A stretch of 64,000 bases of DNA, taken from a beta proteobacterium AAP65 (GTDB lineage Bacteria; Pseudomonadota; Gammaproteobacteria; Burkholderiales; Burkholderiaceae_C). A program made the position numbers and the translations under genes. The first letter of the stretch is position 1. Each line of letters starts with the position of its first letter. Of the stretch, positions 37,274-47,607 are shown piece after piece. The stretch spans positions 248,001 through 312,000 of the forward strand of contig LJHW01000006.1 in the NCBI GenBank assembly GCA_001295865.1, in the 5' to 3' direction. The notes under the pieces are model-generated. The model was not told the origin of the DNA. It made no database searches and saw only the letters and a list, made by a program, of their open reading frames with translations.

Positions 37274-37350
37274 TGCGCTGAACAAGCGGCTTTGCCCGCA
37301 GCGCGGGCCTCGTTCCCTCTTAAGACCGAGACAGAGGCGGCCCCGGGTGC

Positions 37351-37365
37351 TGTAGTGAAGCTACA
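37351..37365. promoter_or_regulatory. HexR/RpiR-type operator copy 6
   Basis: TGTAGTGAAGCTACA lies 63 bases upstream of the Glk-HexR start at 37429. Autoregulation of the fusion is the simplest reading. Confidence 0.75.
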
Positions 37366-37428
37366 GCCTTGTTGTCTCGGCCTTACCCGCATGCAGATGC
37401 CGTGCCCGCTCGGCCACAATCGCCCGCC

Positions 37429-39345
37429 ATGACGCCCTCGCACAGCCCGCGCCTGCTTGCCGACATCGGCGGCACCTACGCCCGCTTCACCTTGCAGGTG
37501 GCGCCATCGCGCTTCGAGCACACGGCCTCGCTGCTGTGCGCCGAGCACGCCGATTTCCACGCCGCCGTCACCGCCTACCTGGGCCGGTTGCCCGAGGGCC
37601 TGGCGCCGACCGTGGAGCACGCCGCCATCGCCATCGCCAACCCGGTGGAAGGCGATGAAGTGCGCATGACCAACTACCACTGGCAGTTCAGCATCGAGCA
37701 GATGCGCCAGCGGCTGGGCCTCTCCACGCTGGTGGTGGTGAACGACTTCACCGCGCTGGCCATGGCGCTGCCGCGCCTGGCGCCCGGCCAGCGCCGCCAG
37801 GTGGGCGGCGGGCAGGCGCGCGAGAACAGCGTCATCGGCGTCATCGGCGCTGGCAGCGGCCTGGGCGTCAGCGGCCTCATTCCCTTGAGCGACGGCTACG
37901 TGGCGCTGGGCACCGAAGGCGGCCACACCAACTTCGCGCCGCGCGACGAGCGCGAGATCGCCATCCTGCGCTACGGCATGACGCTGTACTCGCACCTGTC
38001 CTTCGAGCGCCTGCTCTCGGGGCCGGGGCTGGAGCTGATCCACCGCGCGCTCATCCACCGCGCCGGCCTGGAGCCCGAGGCCCTGTCGGCGCCCGAGATC
38101 ACGCGCCGTGCGCTCGACCACGCCGACCCGCTGTGCGAAGAAACGCTGCAGGCCTTCTGCAGCATCCTGGGCACCGCCGCCGGCAACCTGGCGGTGACGC
38201 TGGGCGCCCTGGGCGGTGTGTACATCGGCGGCGGCATCGTGCCGCGGCTGGGCGAGTACTTCGACGCCAGCCCCTTCCGCGCGCGCTTCGAGGACAAGGG
38301 CCGCTTCAGCGACTACGTGAAGGTCATCCCCACCTTCGTGGTGACGGCCGAACACGCCACCTTCGACGGCGTGGCCGCCATCTTGGCCGCGCAGCTGCGC
38401 ACGCTGCATGCCGAACACGGCTCGGCCATCCTGGGGCAGATCCAGCGCGCGCGCGAAGGCCTTTCGCCGGCCGAAAAACGCGTGGCCGACCACGTGCTGG
38501 CGCACCCGCGCTCGGCGCTGAACGACCCCATCGCCGAGATCGCCAAGGCGGCGGCGGTGAGCCAGCCCACCGTCATCCGCTTCTGCCGCAGCCTGGGCTG
38601 CGAGGGCCTGAGTGACTTCAAGCTGCGCCTGGCCTCGGGCCTCTCGGCCACGGTGCCGCTGACGCACACGCAGGTGACGGGTTCCGATTCGGTGCTGGAA
38701 CTCGGCGTGAAGGTGCTGGGCAACACGGCCAGCGCCATCCTGCAGGTGCGCGAGCAGCTCAACCGCGACACCCTGGTGCGCGCCATCGACCTGCTGGCCG
38801 CGGCCGAGCGCATCGAGTTCTACGCGGTGGGCCACTACGGCGTGGTGGCCGACGACGCGCAGTTCAAGTTCCTGCGTTTCGGTGTGCCGAGCGCGAGCGT
38901 GACCGACCCGCGCCTGCAGTTGCTCTCGGCCAAGGTGCTGCGGCCGTCCGATGTGGTGGTGATCATCAGCAGCAGCGGCCGCGTGGACGACCTGCTCGGC
39001 GTGTGCGAGGCGGCACACGCGCGCGGCGCGCCGGTGGTGGCCATCACCGCCAGCCAGAGCCCGCTGGCGCGCAAGGCCGACGTGGCCTTGATCGTCGACC
39101 ACGTGGAAGACGTGGCCACGCACGTGCCCATGGTCAGCCGCATCCTGCACCTGCTGGTGATCGACATCCTGGCCGTGGGCCTGGCCATGCGCCGGGGCGC
39201 CGAGAGTGTCTCGGCCCTGCCCGACGTGGCGGCCGTGGGCCTGGACGAAGCGCCGGCCAACGCCGTGCTGCCCACCGCGCGCCGCGCCGGGCCGGGCATC
39301 AGCACCTCGGGCCCGCTCTCGCGCCTGACTTCACACAGCCGCTGA
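37429..39345 (+). CDS. glk: Bifunctional glucokinase / RpiR-HexR family transcriptional regulator
   Basis: A 638-residue fusion. Residues 1 to about 330 form a glucokinase (LLADIGGTYARF, VVNDFTALAMALP, GAGSGLGVSGL, EGGHTNFAP, GGVYIGGGIVPRL). From about 345 comes an RpiR-type helix-turn-helix (LSPAEKRVADHVLAHP, IAEIAKAAAVSQPTVIRFCRSLGC). A SIS sugar-phosphate-binding domain follows (FYAVGHYGVVADDAQFKFLRFG, VVVIISSSGRVDDLLGV). In HexR proteins the SIS domain senses a sugar-phosphate intermediate (KDPG in known cases) and the HTH binds TGTARY-type palindromes like those found here. The fusion is known in Burkholderiales. It joins sugar phosphorylation to control of the alpha-glucan regulon. ATG 37429 is preferred over upstream in-frame codons. 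Confidence 0.95.
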   Translation: MTPSHSPRLLADIGGTYARFTLQVAPSRFEHTASLLCAEHADFHAAVTAYLGRLPEGLAPTVEHAAIAIANPVEGDEVRMTNYHWQFSIEQMRQRLGLSTLVVVNDFTALAMALPRLAPGQRRQVGGGQARENSVIGVIGAGSGLGVSGLIPLSDGYVALGTEGGHTNFAPRDEREIAILRYGMTLYSHLSFERLLSGPGLELIHRALIHRAGLEPEALSAPEITRRALDHADPLCEETLQAFCSILGTAAGNLAVTLGALGGVYIGGGIVPRLGEYFDASPFRARFEDKGRFSDYVKVIPTFVVTAEHATFDGVAAILAAQLRTLHAEHGSAILGQIQRAREGLSPAEKRVADHVLAHPRSALNDPIAEIAKAAAVSQPTVIRFCRSLGCEGLSDFKLRLASGLSATVPLTHTQVTGSDSVLELGVKVLGNTASAILQVREQLNRDTLVRAIDLLAAAERIEFYAVGHYGVVADDAQFKFLRFGVPSASVTDPRLQLLSAKVLRPSDVVVIISSSGRVDDLLGVCEAAHARGAPVVAITASQSPLARKADVALIVDHVEDVATHVPMVSRILHLLVIDILAVGLAMRRGAESVSALPDVAAVGLDEAPANAVLPTARRAGPGISTSGPLSRLTSHSR

Positions 39346-39387
39346 GCCCGCGGCAGGCGCCGCCCCGCAAGCCGGGGGGTGCGCGCC

Positions 39388-39393
39388 TAAAAT
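39388..39393 (+). promoter_or_regulatory. Probable -10 box of the metH riboswitch transcript
   Basis: TAAAAT is the only AT-rich hexamer in this stretch. It lies about nine bases before the first helix of the riboswitch, so transcription would start close to 39400. No clear -35 box is seen. Confidence 0.45.
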
Positions 39394-39401
39394 GTGCAGT
39401 T

Positions 39402-39500
39402 CCCGAGGAGCGTTGCGACGGCCACCGCCAGGTGCGCTGCCAGGCTCGGGGCCCGGCCCGGAGCAGCCTGCTTCGCCCCGCCGGATGCAACGGCGCTCAC
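39402..39500 (+). ncRNA. S-adenosylhomocysteine (SAH) riboswitch
   Basis: The conserved core of the SAH riboswitch is readable: CCGAGGAGCGTTGCGACGG at the 5' side, CCAGGCTCGG in the middle and GCAACGGCGCTCAC at the 3' side. P1 pairs GAGCG (39408-39412) with CGCTC (39494-39498), extended by TTGC with GCAA (39487-39490). The pseudoknot pairs CCGAG (39403-39407) with CTCGG (39445-39449). It lies 31 bases upstream of metH. SAH binding turns these elements on, so methionine is regenerated when SAH accumulates. Confidence 0.92.
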
Positions 39501-39531
39501 TCCCCCAACACGTTTTGCCGGAGTGCCGCCC

Positions 39532-42255
<2,724 letters not shown>

Positions 42256-42268
42256 TGCAACCAGGCGG

Positions 42269-42291
42269 GCCGGCAGCGCCGGCCTGCCGGC
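42269..42291. terminator. Possible bidirectional hairpin between metH and the chemoreceptor gene
   Basis: A seven-base GC stem (GCCGGCA with TGCCGGC) separates the convergent stops. No T run follows on either strand, so a terminator role is only suggested by position. Confidence 0.35.
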
Positions 42292-42294
42292 GGG

Positions 42295-43869
42295 TCAGGC
42301 CGCCTGCGGCGCGAGCTTGAACACGGCCACGGCGCGAACCAGCTGCTCGGCCTGCTGCTGCATGCTTTGCGCGGCGGCGGCGCTTTCTTCCACCAGCGCG
42401 GCGTTCTGCTGTGTGGCTTGGTCCATCTGCGTGACGGCTTCGCCGACCTGAGACACGCCGGTGCTCTGCTCGACGCTGGCGGCGCTGATCTCGGCCACGA
42501 TGTCGCTCACGCGCTGGATGCTGCTGACGATCTCGCTCATCGTCTTGCCGGCTTCGTCGACCAGGGATGTGCCCTGCTCCACCTGCTCGACGCTGCGGCC
42601 GATCAGGCTCTTGATCTCCTTGGCCGCCTCGGCGCTGCGCTGCGCCAGGCTGCGCACTTCAGAGGCCACCACGGCGAAGCCGCGGCCCTGTTCACCTGCG
42701 CGCGCCGCTTCCACGGCGGCGTTCAGCGCCAGGATGTTGGTCTGGAAGGCGATGCCGTCAATGGTGCCGATGATGTCGCCGATCTTGCGCGAGCTCTCGT
42801 TGATGCCCTGCATGGTGGTGACGACCTTGTCCACCACCTGGCCGCCCTGGGCGGCCACCGTCGACGCACTTTGCGCCAGCTGGTTGGCCTGCCTGGCGCT
42901 GTCGGCGTTGCCGCGCACCGTGGTGCCCAGCTCTTCCATCGTGGCCGCGGTCTGCTGCAGCGCGCTGGCCTGTTGTTCGGTACGGCCGCTGAGATCGTGG
43001 TTGCCCTGGGCGATCTGCGCGCTGGCGGTGGCCACGCTCTCGGCGTTCTGGCGCACGTTGCCCACCACGCGGGCGAGGTCGCGCTGCATCAAGGCCAGCT
43101 GCGCCATCAGGCTGGTGGTGTCGCCGGCCTTCACGCGCACGGCGGTGGCCAGGTCGCCTTCGGCGATGGCCTTGGCCACGCCGGCCGCCTGACCGGGCTC
43201 GCCGCCCAGCTGGCCCAGCACCGAACGGGTCAGTGCCAGCCCCAGGCCCCCGGCCACCAGCAGCGCCAGCACCAGGCCGCCCTGCAGGGTCAGGGTCATC
43301 GTGTCACGGCTGTCTTCTGCGATCTTGGCGCGCACCACCAGCAGCTGCGCTTCGGTGTCGTAGAACTCCTTGTTCAGCGCGCGGTAGGCGTCCATGGCGG
43401 TCTTGTCGCGGCCCTTGGTGAATTCGGTGACGAAGGTTTCCATGCTGCCGTCACCCTGCTTCACCGCGCGGCGCGCCTGGATGAGCGACTGGCCCACGGC
43501 CACGAACTCGTCGCGCCGGACTTTCATGGCATCGAGCCGTTTCTGCTGCGCCGGGTTGTCGGAGGTCAGCTGCTTGGCCTCGTTCCAGGATTTCTCGAAC
43601 TCCGCTTGGCCCCCGTTCCACGGCTCGAGGAAGTTGTCGGTGCCGGCCAGCAGAAAGCCGCGGGCGCCGGTCTCCATGTTCACCATGGCCGTGAGGTTCT
43701 CCTGCGCGAGCTTCAGCACCTTGTGGGTGTGGGTGTTCCAGTGTTCGGCGTCGGCCAGCCGCGCCGTGTTGAACAAGGCCACACCCACCGCAGCCACGAA
43801 GATGGCGATGATGGCGCCGAAGACGGTGGCCAGCCGCGTGGCCAGATTGAGGCTGTGGAAGCTTTGCAT
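42295..43869 (-). CDS. Methyl-accepting chemotaxis protein
   Basis: A 524-residue inner-membrane chemoreceptor. TM1 is near residues 10-32 ([17 protein letters not shown]). A periplasmic four-helix-bundle domain of about 150 residues carries the CHASE3-like motif [15 protein letters not shown]2 is near 195-215, then HAMP, then the signalling tip [33 protein letters not shown], written here in parts: [14 protein letters not shown] and [12 protein letters not shown]. The ATG at 43869, with AGGAG upstream, is preferred to a longer frame. No conserved CheR-docking pentapeptide ends the protein (it ends FKLAPQAA). The ligand is unknown, though the alpha-glucan context invites a sugar. The receptor is not in a chemotaxis operon. 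Confidence 0.94.
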   Translation of the reverse strand: MQSFHSLNLATRLATVFGAIIAIFVAAVGVALFNTARLADAEHWNTHTHKVLKLAQENLTAMVNMETGARGFLLAGTDNFLEPWNGGQAEFEKSWNEAKQLTSDNPAQQKRLDAMKVRRDEFVAVGQSLIQARRAVKQGDGSMETFVTEFTKGRDKTAMDAYRALNKEFYDTEAQLLVVRAKIAEDSRDTMTLTLQGGLVLALLVAGGLGLALTRSVLGQLGGEPGQAAGVAKAIAEGDLATAVRVKAGDTTSLMAQLALMQRDLARVVGNVRQNAESVATASAQIAQGNHDLSGRTEQQASALQQTAATMEELGTTVRGNADSARQANQLAQSASTVAAQGGQVVDKVVTTMQGINESSRKIGDIIGTIDGIAFQTNILALNAAVEAARAGEQGRGFAVVASEVRSLAQRSAEAAKEIKSLIGRSVEQVEQGTSLVDEAGKTMSEIVSSIQRVSDIVAEISAASVEQSTGVSQVGEAVTQMDQATQQNAALVEESAAAAQSMQQQAEQLVRAVAVFKLAPQAA

Positions 43870-44179
43870 GACGTGACTCCTGAACACGACGAGCGTGCCG
43901 GGTGGGGCGGTTTGGTGGGGGCGCTGCGTCAGAACAGCCGGCAACGGCGCCTGCAGCGACTCTAGGCAGAGATTTCGGTGGGGGGTCCACGGAACTGAAG
44001 GGCGTTCCCCCTGCTGCCGTCATGGAGAGCGGGCGCCGATGCGCGAGGCCGGGCTGCTTCGCGCACAAACGCTTCGATCGGTAAAGGGTGTGCCAGCTGC
44101 CAAGAAGTTGGCACAAGCAGGCAGCAGCGGTGCCGAGAATGACCGGGTCAGGGCACGCGGTGCCCGGTGGGCGAACGAC
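43870..44179. other. 310-base divergent intergenic region with a short inverted repeat
   Basis: No gene is readable here. The region holds the promoters of the chemoreceptor (minus) and the DUF1800 lipoprotein (plus). The one structured element is TGCCAA-GAAG-TTGGCA at 44098-44113. Its right side continues as TTGGCAC, which resembles the -24 element of sigma-54 promoters, but a matching -12 TTGC is not present. Confidence 0.4.
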
Positions 44180-45973
44180 ATGCTGACTCAACGCATCCGG
44201 CGAAGCTTCGCCGTTCTGGCCCTCGGCGGTCTGATGGCCGCGTGCGGCGGCGGCGGTGGTGGTGGTGGTGACAGTACCCCGCCAGCGCCCCCCGTGGCCG
44301 CGCCACCGCCCGCGCCCGTGGTGGAAAAGCCGGCCACGCGCTCGGAGGCCGCACGTTTCCTGGCCCAGGCCAGCTTCGGCGCCACCGATGCCAGCATCGA
44401 CCGCGTGATGGCCGTGGGCTACGCGGTGTGGATCGACGAGCAGCTGGCGCTGCCGGCCACCCGGGCGCACCGGCTCCACTGGGACGCCGCCGACGCCGCG
44501 CTGAAGGCCGTGACGCCCACCGCCGCCGCCGGCCAGGACCAGGTCTTCGAGAGCTTCTGGAAGCAGGCCGTCACCGGCAACGACCAACTGCGCCAGCGGG
44601 TGGCCTACGCGCTGTCGCAGATCTTCGTCATCAGCCTGGTCGACGGCACCGTGGGCCAGAACCCGCGCGCCGTGGCGGCGTGGATGGACATGCTCGGCGA
44701 CGAGGGCCTGGGCACCTACCGCAACCTGCTGGAGACGGTGTCGCGCCACCCGATGATGGGTGTGTACCTCTCGCACCTGCGCAACCAGAAGGCCGACCCG
44801 CGCACCGGCCGTGTGCCTGACGAGAACTACGCGCGCGAGGTGATGCAGCTCTTCAGCCTGGGCCTGGTCGAGCTCAACGAAGACGGCACGCCGCGCACCA
44901 GCGGCGGTGCGCCCATCGACACCTACACGCCGGCCGACATCTCCGGCATGGCCAAGGTCTTCACCGGCTGGAGCTGGGCCTGCCCCGATTGGCCCGACAA
45001 CAGCTGCTTCTCGCAGGGCACGGCCAACGGCAACAGCGACCCCGACCGCGCCTTCAAGGCCATGCTGGGCTACCCGCAGTACCACAGCACCGAGGCCAAG
45101 ACTTTCCTCGGCACCACCATCGCCGCGCAGTCGCAGAGCGATCCCGCCGCCAGCCTGAAGACGGCGCTGGACACGCTGGCTGGCCACGCCAACGTGGGGC
45201 CCTTCATCGGCCGCCAGCTCATCCAGCGCCTGGTGACCAGCAACCCGAGCCCGGCCTATGTGCGCGCGGTGGCGCAGGCCTTCGCCAACAACGGCAGCGG
45301 TGTGCGCGGCGACATGAAAGCCGTGGTGAAGGCGGTGCTGATGCACCCCGAGGCGCGGCAGGTGAGCGACAGCTCGGGCAAGGTGCGCGAGCCGGTGCTC
45401 AAGCTCGCTGCCTACCTGCGCGCCTTCCCGCACAGCAGCGACACCGGCAGCTGGCGCATGGGCAACACCGACAACCCGGCCACCTCGCTGGGCCAGACGC
45501 CGATGCGCTCGCCCTCGGTCTTCAACTTCTACCGCCCGGGTTATGTGGCGCCGGGCACGGCCTCGGCCACGTCCAACCTGGTGGCGCCCGAACTGCAGAT
45601 CGCACACGAAACCAGCGTCGCCGCCTGGGTGAATTTCATGCGCGACAACGTGGCCAGCGGCGTGGGCCAGAACAACGGCACGGTGGGCGGCGTGGTGCTG
45701 AACCGGCGCGACATCCGCCCCGATTTCACGGCCGAGCTGGCGCTGGCCGGCGACCCTGCCGCGCTCGTGGAGCGGGTGGCCGAAAAGCTCACCTACGGCC
45801 AGGCCGGTGCGGCCTTGAAGGCCGAGATCGCCACCGGGGTGGGCAGCATCGCCATCCCGGCGTTGAACACCGCCGGCAGCAACCAGGCCGCCATCGACAC
45901 CGCGCGCCGCAACCGCGTGAATGCGGCCGTGCTGCTGGTGCTGGCCGCCCCCGAATTCCAGGTTCAGCGCTGA
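44180..45973 (+). CDS. DUF1800 family lipoprotein
   Basis: A 597-residue protein. The start at 44180 gives a short signal peptide ending in lipobox LMAAC. After the Cys come eight glycines and an Ala/Pro linker. The body shows DUF1800 hallmarks: EAARFLAQASFGAT, the block around RQRVAYALSQIF, NYAREVMQLFSLGLVELNEDG, DISGMAKVFTGWSW and SPSVFNFYRPGY. The biochemical role of the family is unknown. Its constant partner is a DUF1501 protein, encoded 19 bases downstream here. An envelope location is likely from the lipobox. Confidence 0.9.
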   Translation: MLTQRIRRSFAVLALGGLMAACGGGGGGGGDSTPPAPPVAAPPPAPVVEKPATRSEAARFLAQASFGATDASIDRVMAVGYAVWIDEQLALPATRAHRLHWDAADAALKAVTPTAAAGQDQVFESFWKQAVTGNDQLRQRVAYALSQIFVISLVDGTVGQNPRAVAAWMDMLGDEGLGTYRNLLETVSRHPMMGVYLSHLRNQKADPRTGRVPDENYAREVMQLFSLGLVELNEDGTPRTSGGAPIDTYTPADISGMAKVFTGWSWACPDWPDNSCFSQGTANGNSDPDRAFKAMLGYPQYHSTEAKTFLGTTIAAQSQSDPAASLKTALDTLAGHANVGPFIGRQLIQRLVTSNPSPAYVRAVAQAFANNGSGVRGDMKAVVKAVLMHPEARQVSDSSGKVREPVLKLAAYLRAFPHSSDTGSWRMGNTDNPATSLGQTPMRSPSVFNFYRPGYVAPGTASATSNLVAPELQIAHETSVAAWVNFMRDNVASGVGQNNGTVGGVVLNRRDIRPDFTAELALAGDPAALVERVAEKLTYGQAGAALKAEIATGVGSIAIPALNTAGSNQAAIDTARRNRVNAAVLLVLAAPEFQVQR

Positions 45974-45992
45974 GCGCGGAAGACACACCACC

Positions 45993-47546
45993 ATGAACGC
46001 CACCCGCCGCCGCTTTCTTCAACACACCGGCGCCCTCGGCGCCTTGGCCGGCGCCGGTGCGCCGATGGCGCTGAACCTGCTGGCCGCCGGCTCGGCCGCG
46101 GCGCAGACCGCGCCCGACTACAAGGCCATCGTCTGCCTCTTCCTCTTCGGCGGCAACGACAGCTTCAACATGGTGCTGCCCACAGATGCCGCCAGCTGGC
46201 AGGCCTACAGCAGCACGCGCAACCAGGCGCCCGATTCCATCGCGCTGCTGGCGCCCGGGGTGGTGCCCAACACCGGCGCGGCCGTGGGCTCGCCCGCGCG
46301 CCTGGGCGGTGTGCTGGCGCTGAACCCGCTCAACGCCAACGGCCTGAACACCGGCCGCACGCTGGCCCTGCACCCGCTGATGGGCGGTGTGCAGCAGCTC
46401 TTCGACACCGATCGCCGCCTGGCCATCGTGCCCAACGTGGGCCCGCTGATCCGCCCCACCACCAAGGCGCAGTACGGCCAGAGCACGCACCCCAAACCGG
46501 CCAGCCTGTTCTCGCACAACGACCAGCAGAACACCTGGCAGGCACTGGCCGCCGAAGGCGCCACGCGCGGCTGGGGCGGGCGTATGGGGGATGCCCTGGC
46601 CTCGATGAACTCGCGCACGGTCTTCACCAGCATCTCGGCCAGCGGCAACGCGGTGTGGCTGGCGGGGCAGACGGTGCAGCAGTACCAGGTCAGCACCAAC
46701 GGCGCCATCCGCATGGGCGCCGACAGCAACGGCCGTGTCTACGGCAGCACCGACGTGGCGGCGGCCCTGCAGCGCATCGCGGGCACCGCCCGCGGCAACC
46801 ACGTCTTCGAGCGCGACCTGGCCGCCATCAGCCAGCGCAGCATCGACGCCGAGACCACCTTGCGCACGGCCCTGCGCCCGCCCAGCGACGCTGCCTTCGG
46901 CACCGCCCCGACCAGCGGCAACTACAACGTCGCCAACGACCCCAAGCTGCGTTACCTGAACCCGCTGACCGGCCAGCAGACCGCCAACGGCCTGGCGCAG
47001 CAGCTGCAGGTGGTGGCGCGCTTGATCGATGCCGGCATCTCGGGCGCCACGGGTGCGCGCCGCCAGGTGTTTTTCGTGAGCATGGGCGGTTTCGACACCC
47101 ACGACCTGCAGAACCGCAACCACGCCGACCTGATGGCGCGGCTGAGCCAGGCGCTCACCTATTTCGACGGCGCGCTGGGGGCGCTGAACGCACGCAACAA
47201 CGTCACGCTGTTCACGGCCAGCGACTTCGGCCGCACCTTCACCAGCAACGGCGATGGCACCGACCACGGCTGGGGCAGCCACCATTTCGTGATGGGCGGT
47301 GCGGTGCGCGGCGGTGATGTCTACGGCCGCCTGCCGACGCTGGGCGTGAAAAACGGCAACAACAACAACTTCGACAGCAGCACCGACCAGCTGGGCAACG
47401 GCTCGCTGCTGCCCGAGGTGTCGGTGGACCAGCTGGGCGCCACGCTGGGCCGCTGGTTCGGCGTGAGCGACAGCACGCTGCTGGACATCTTCCCGAACCT
47501 CAGCAACTTCGACACGGCCCGGCGCAACCTCGGTTTCATGGCCTGA
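45993..47546 (+). CDS. DUF1501 family protein with Tat-type signal
   Basis: A 517-residue protein. The N-terminus TRRRFLQHTGALGALAGAGAP is a twin-arginine signal, so the folded protein is probably exported. The body is of the DUF1501 family, related to the alkaline-phosphatase/sulfatase fold: VCLFLFGGNDSFNMVLP, SHNDQQNTWQ, FVSMGGFDTHDLQ, TASDFGRTF and DHGWGSHHFVMGG. The Asp/His/Ser-rich motifs could bind metals, but no activity is established for the family. It pairs with the DUF1800 gene, presumably as one transcript. Confidence 0.92.
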   Translation: MNATRRRFLQHTGALGALAGAGAPMALNLLAAGSAAAQTAPDYKAIVCLFLFGGNDSFNMVLPTDAASWQAYSSTRNQAPDSIALLAPGVVPNTGAAVGSPARLGGVLALNPLNANGLNTGRTLALHPLMGGVQQLFDTDRRLAIVPNVGPLIRPTTKAQYGQSTHPKPASLFSHNDQQNTWQALAAEGATRGWGGRMGDALASMNSRTVFTSISASGNAVWLAGQTVQQYQVSTNGAIRMGADSNGRVYGSTDVAAALQRIAGTARGNHVFERDLAAISQRSIDAETTLRTALRPPSDAAFGTAPTSGNYNVANDPKLRYLNPLTGQQTANGLAQQLQVVARLIDAGISGATGARRQVFFVSMGGFDTHDLQNRNHADLMARLSQALTYFDGALGALNARNNVTLFTASDFGRTFTSNGDGTDHGWGSHHFVMGGAVRGGDVYGRLPTLGVKNGNNNNFDSSTDQLGNGSLLPEVSVDQLGATLGRWFGVSDSTLLDIFPNLSNFDTARRNLGFMA

Positions 47547-47607
47547 CGGCACCACGCCAGCCGCGTCAGCGCCGCGCCGGGGGGCGCTGGCTATCATCGC
47601 GCCCCTC

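Noticed and set aside
44101..44116. Possible sigma-54 promoter (TTGGCAC followed by AGGCAG)
   Set aside because: The -24 half fits but the -12 TTGC is missing, so it was kept only as part of an inverted repeat.
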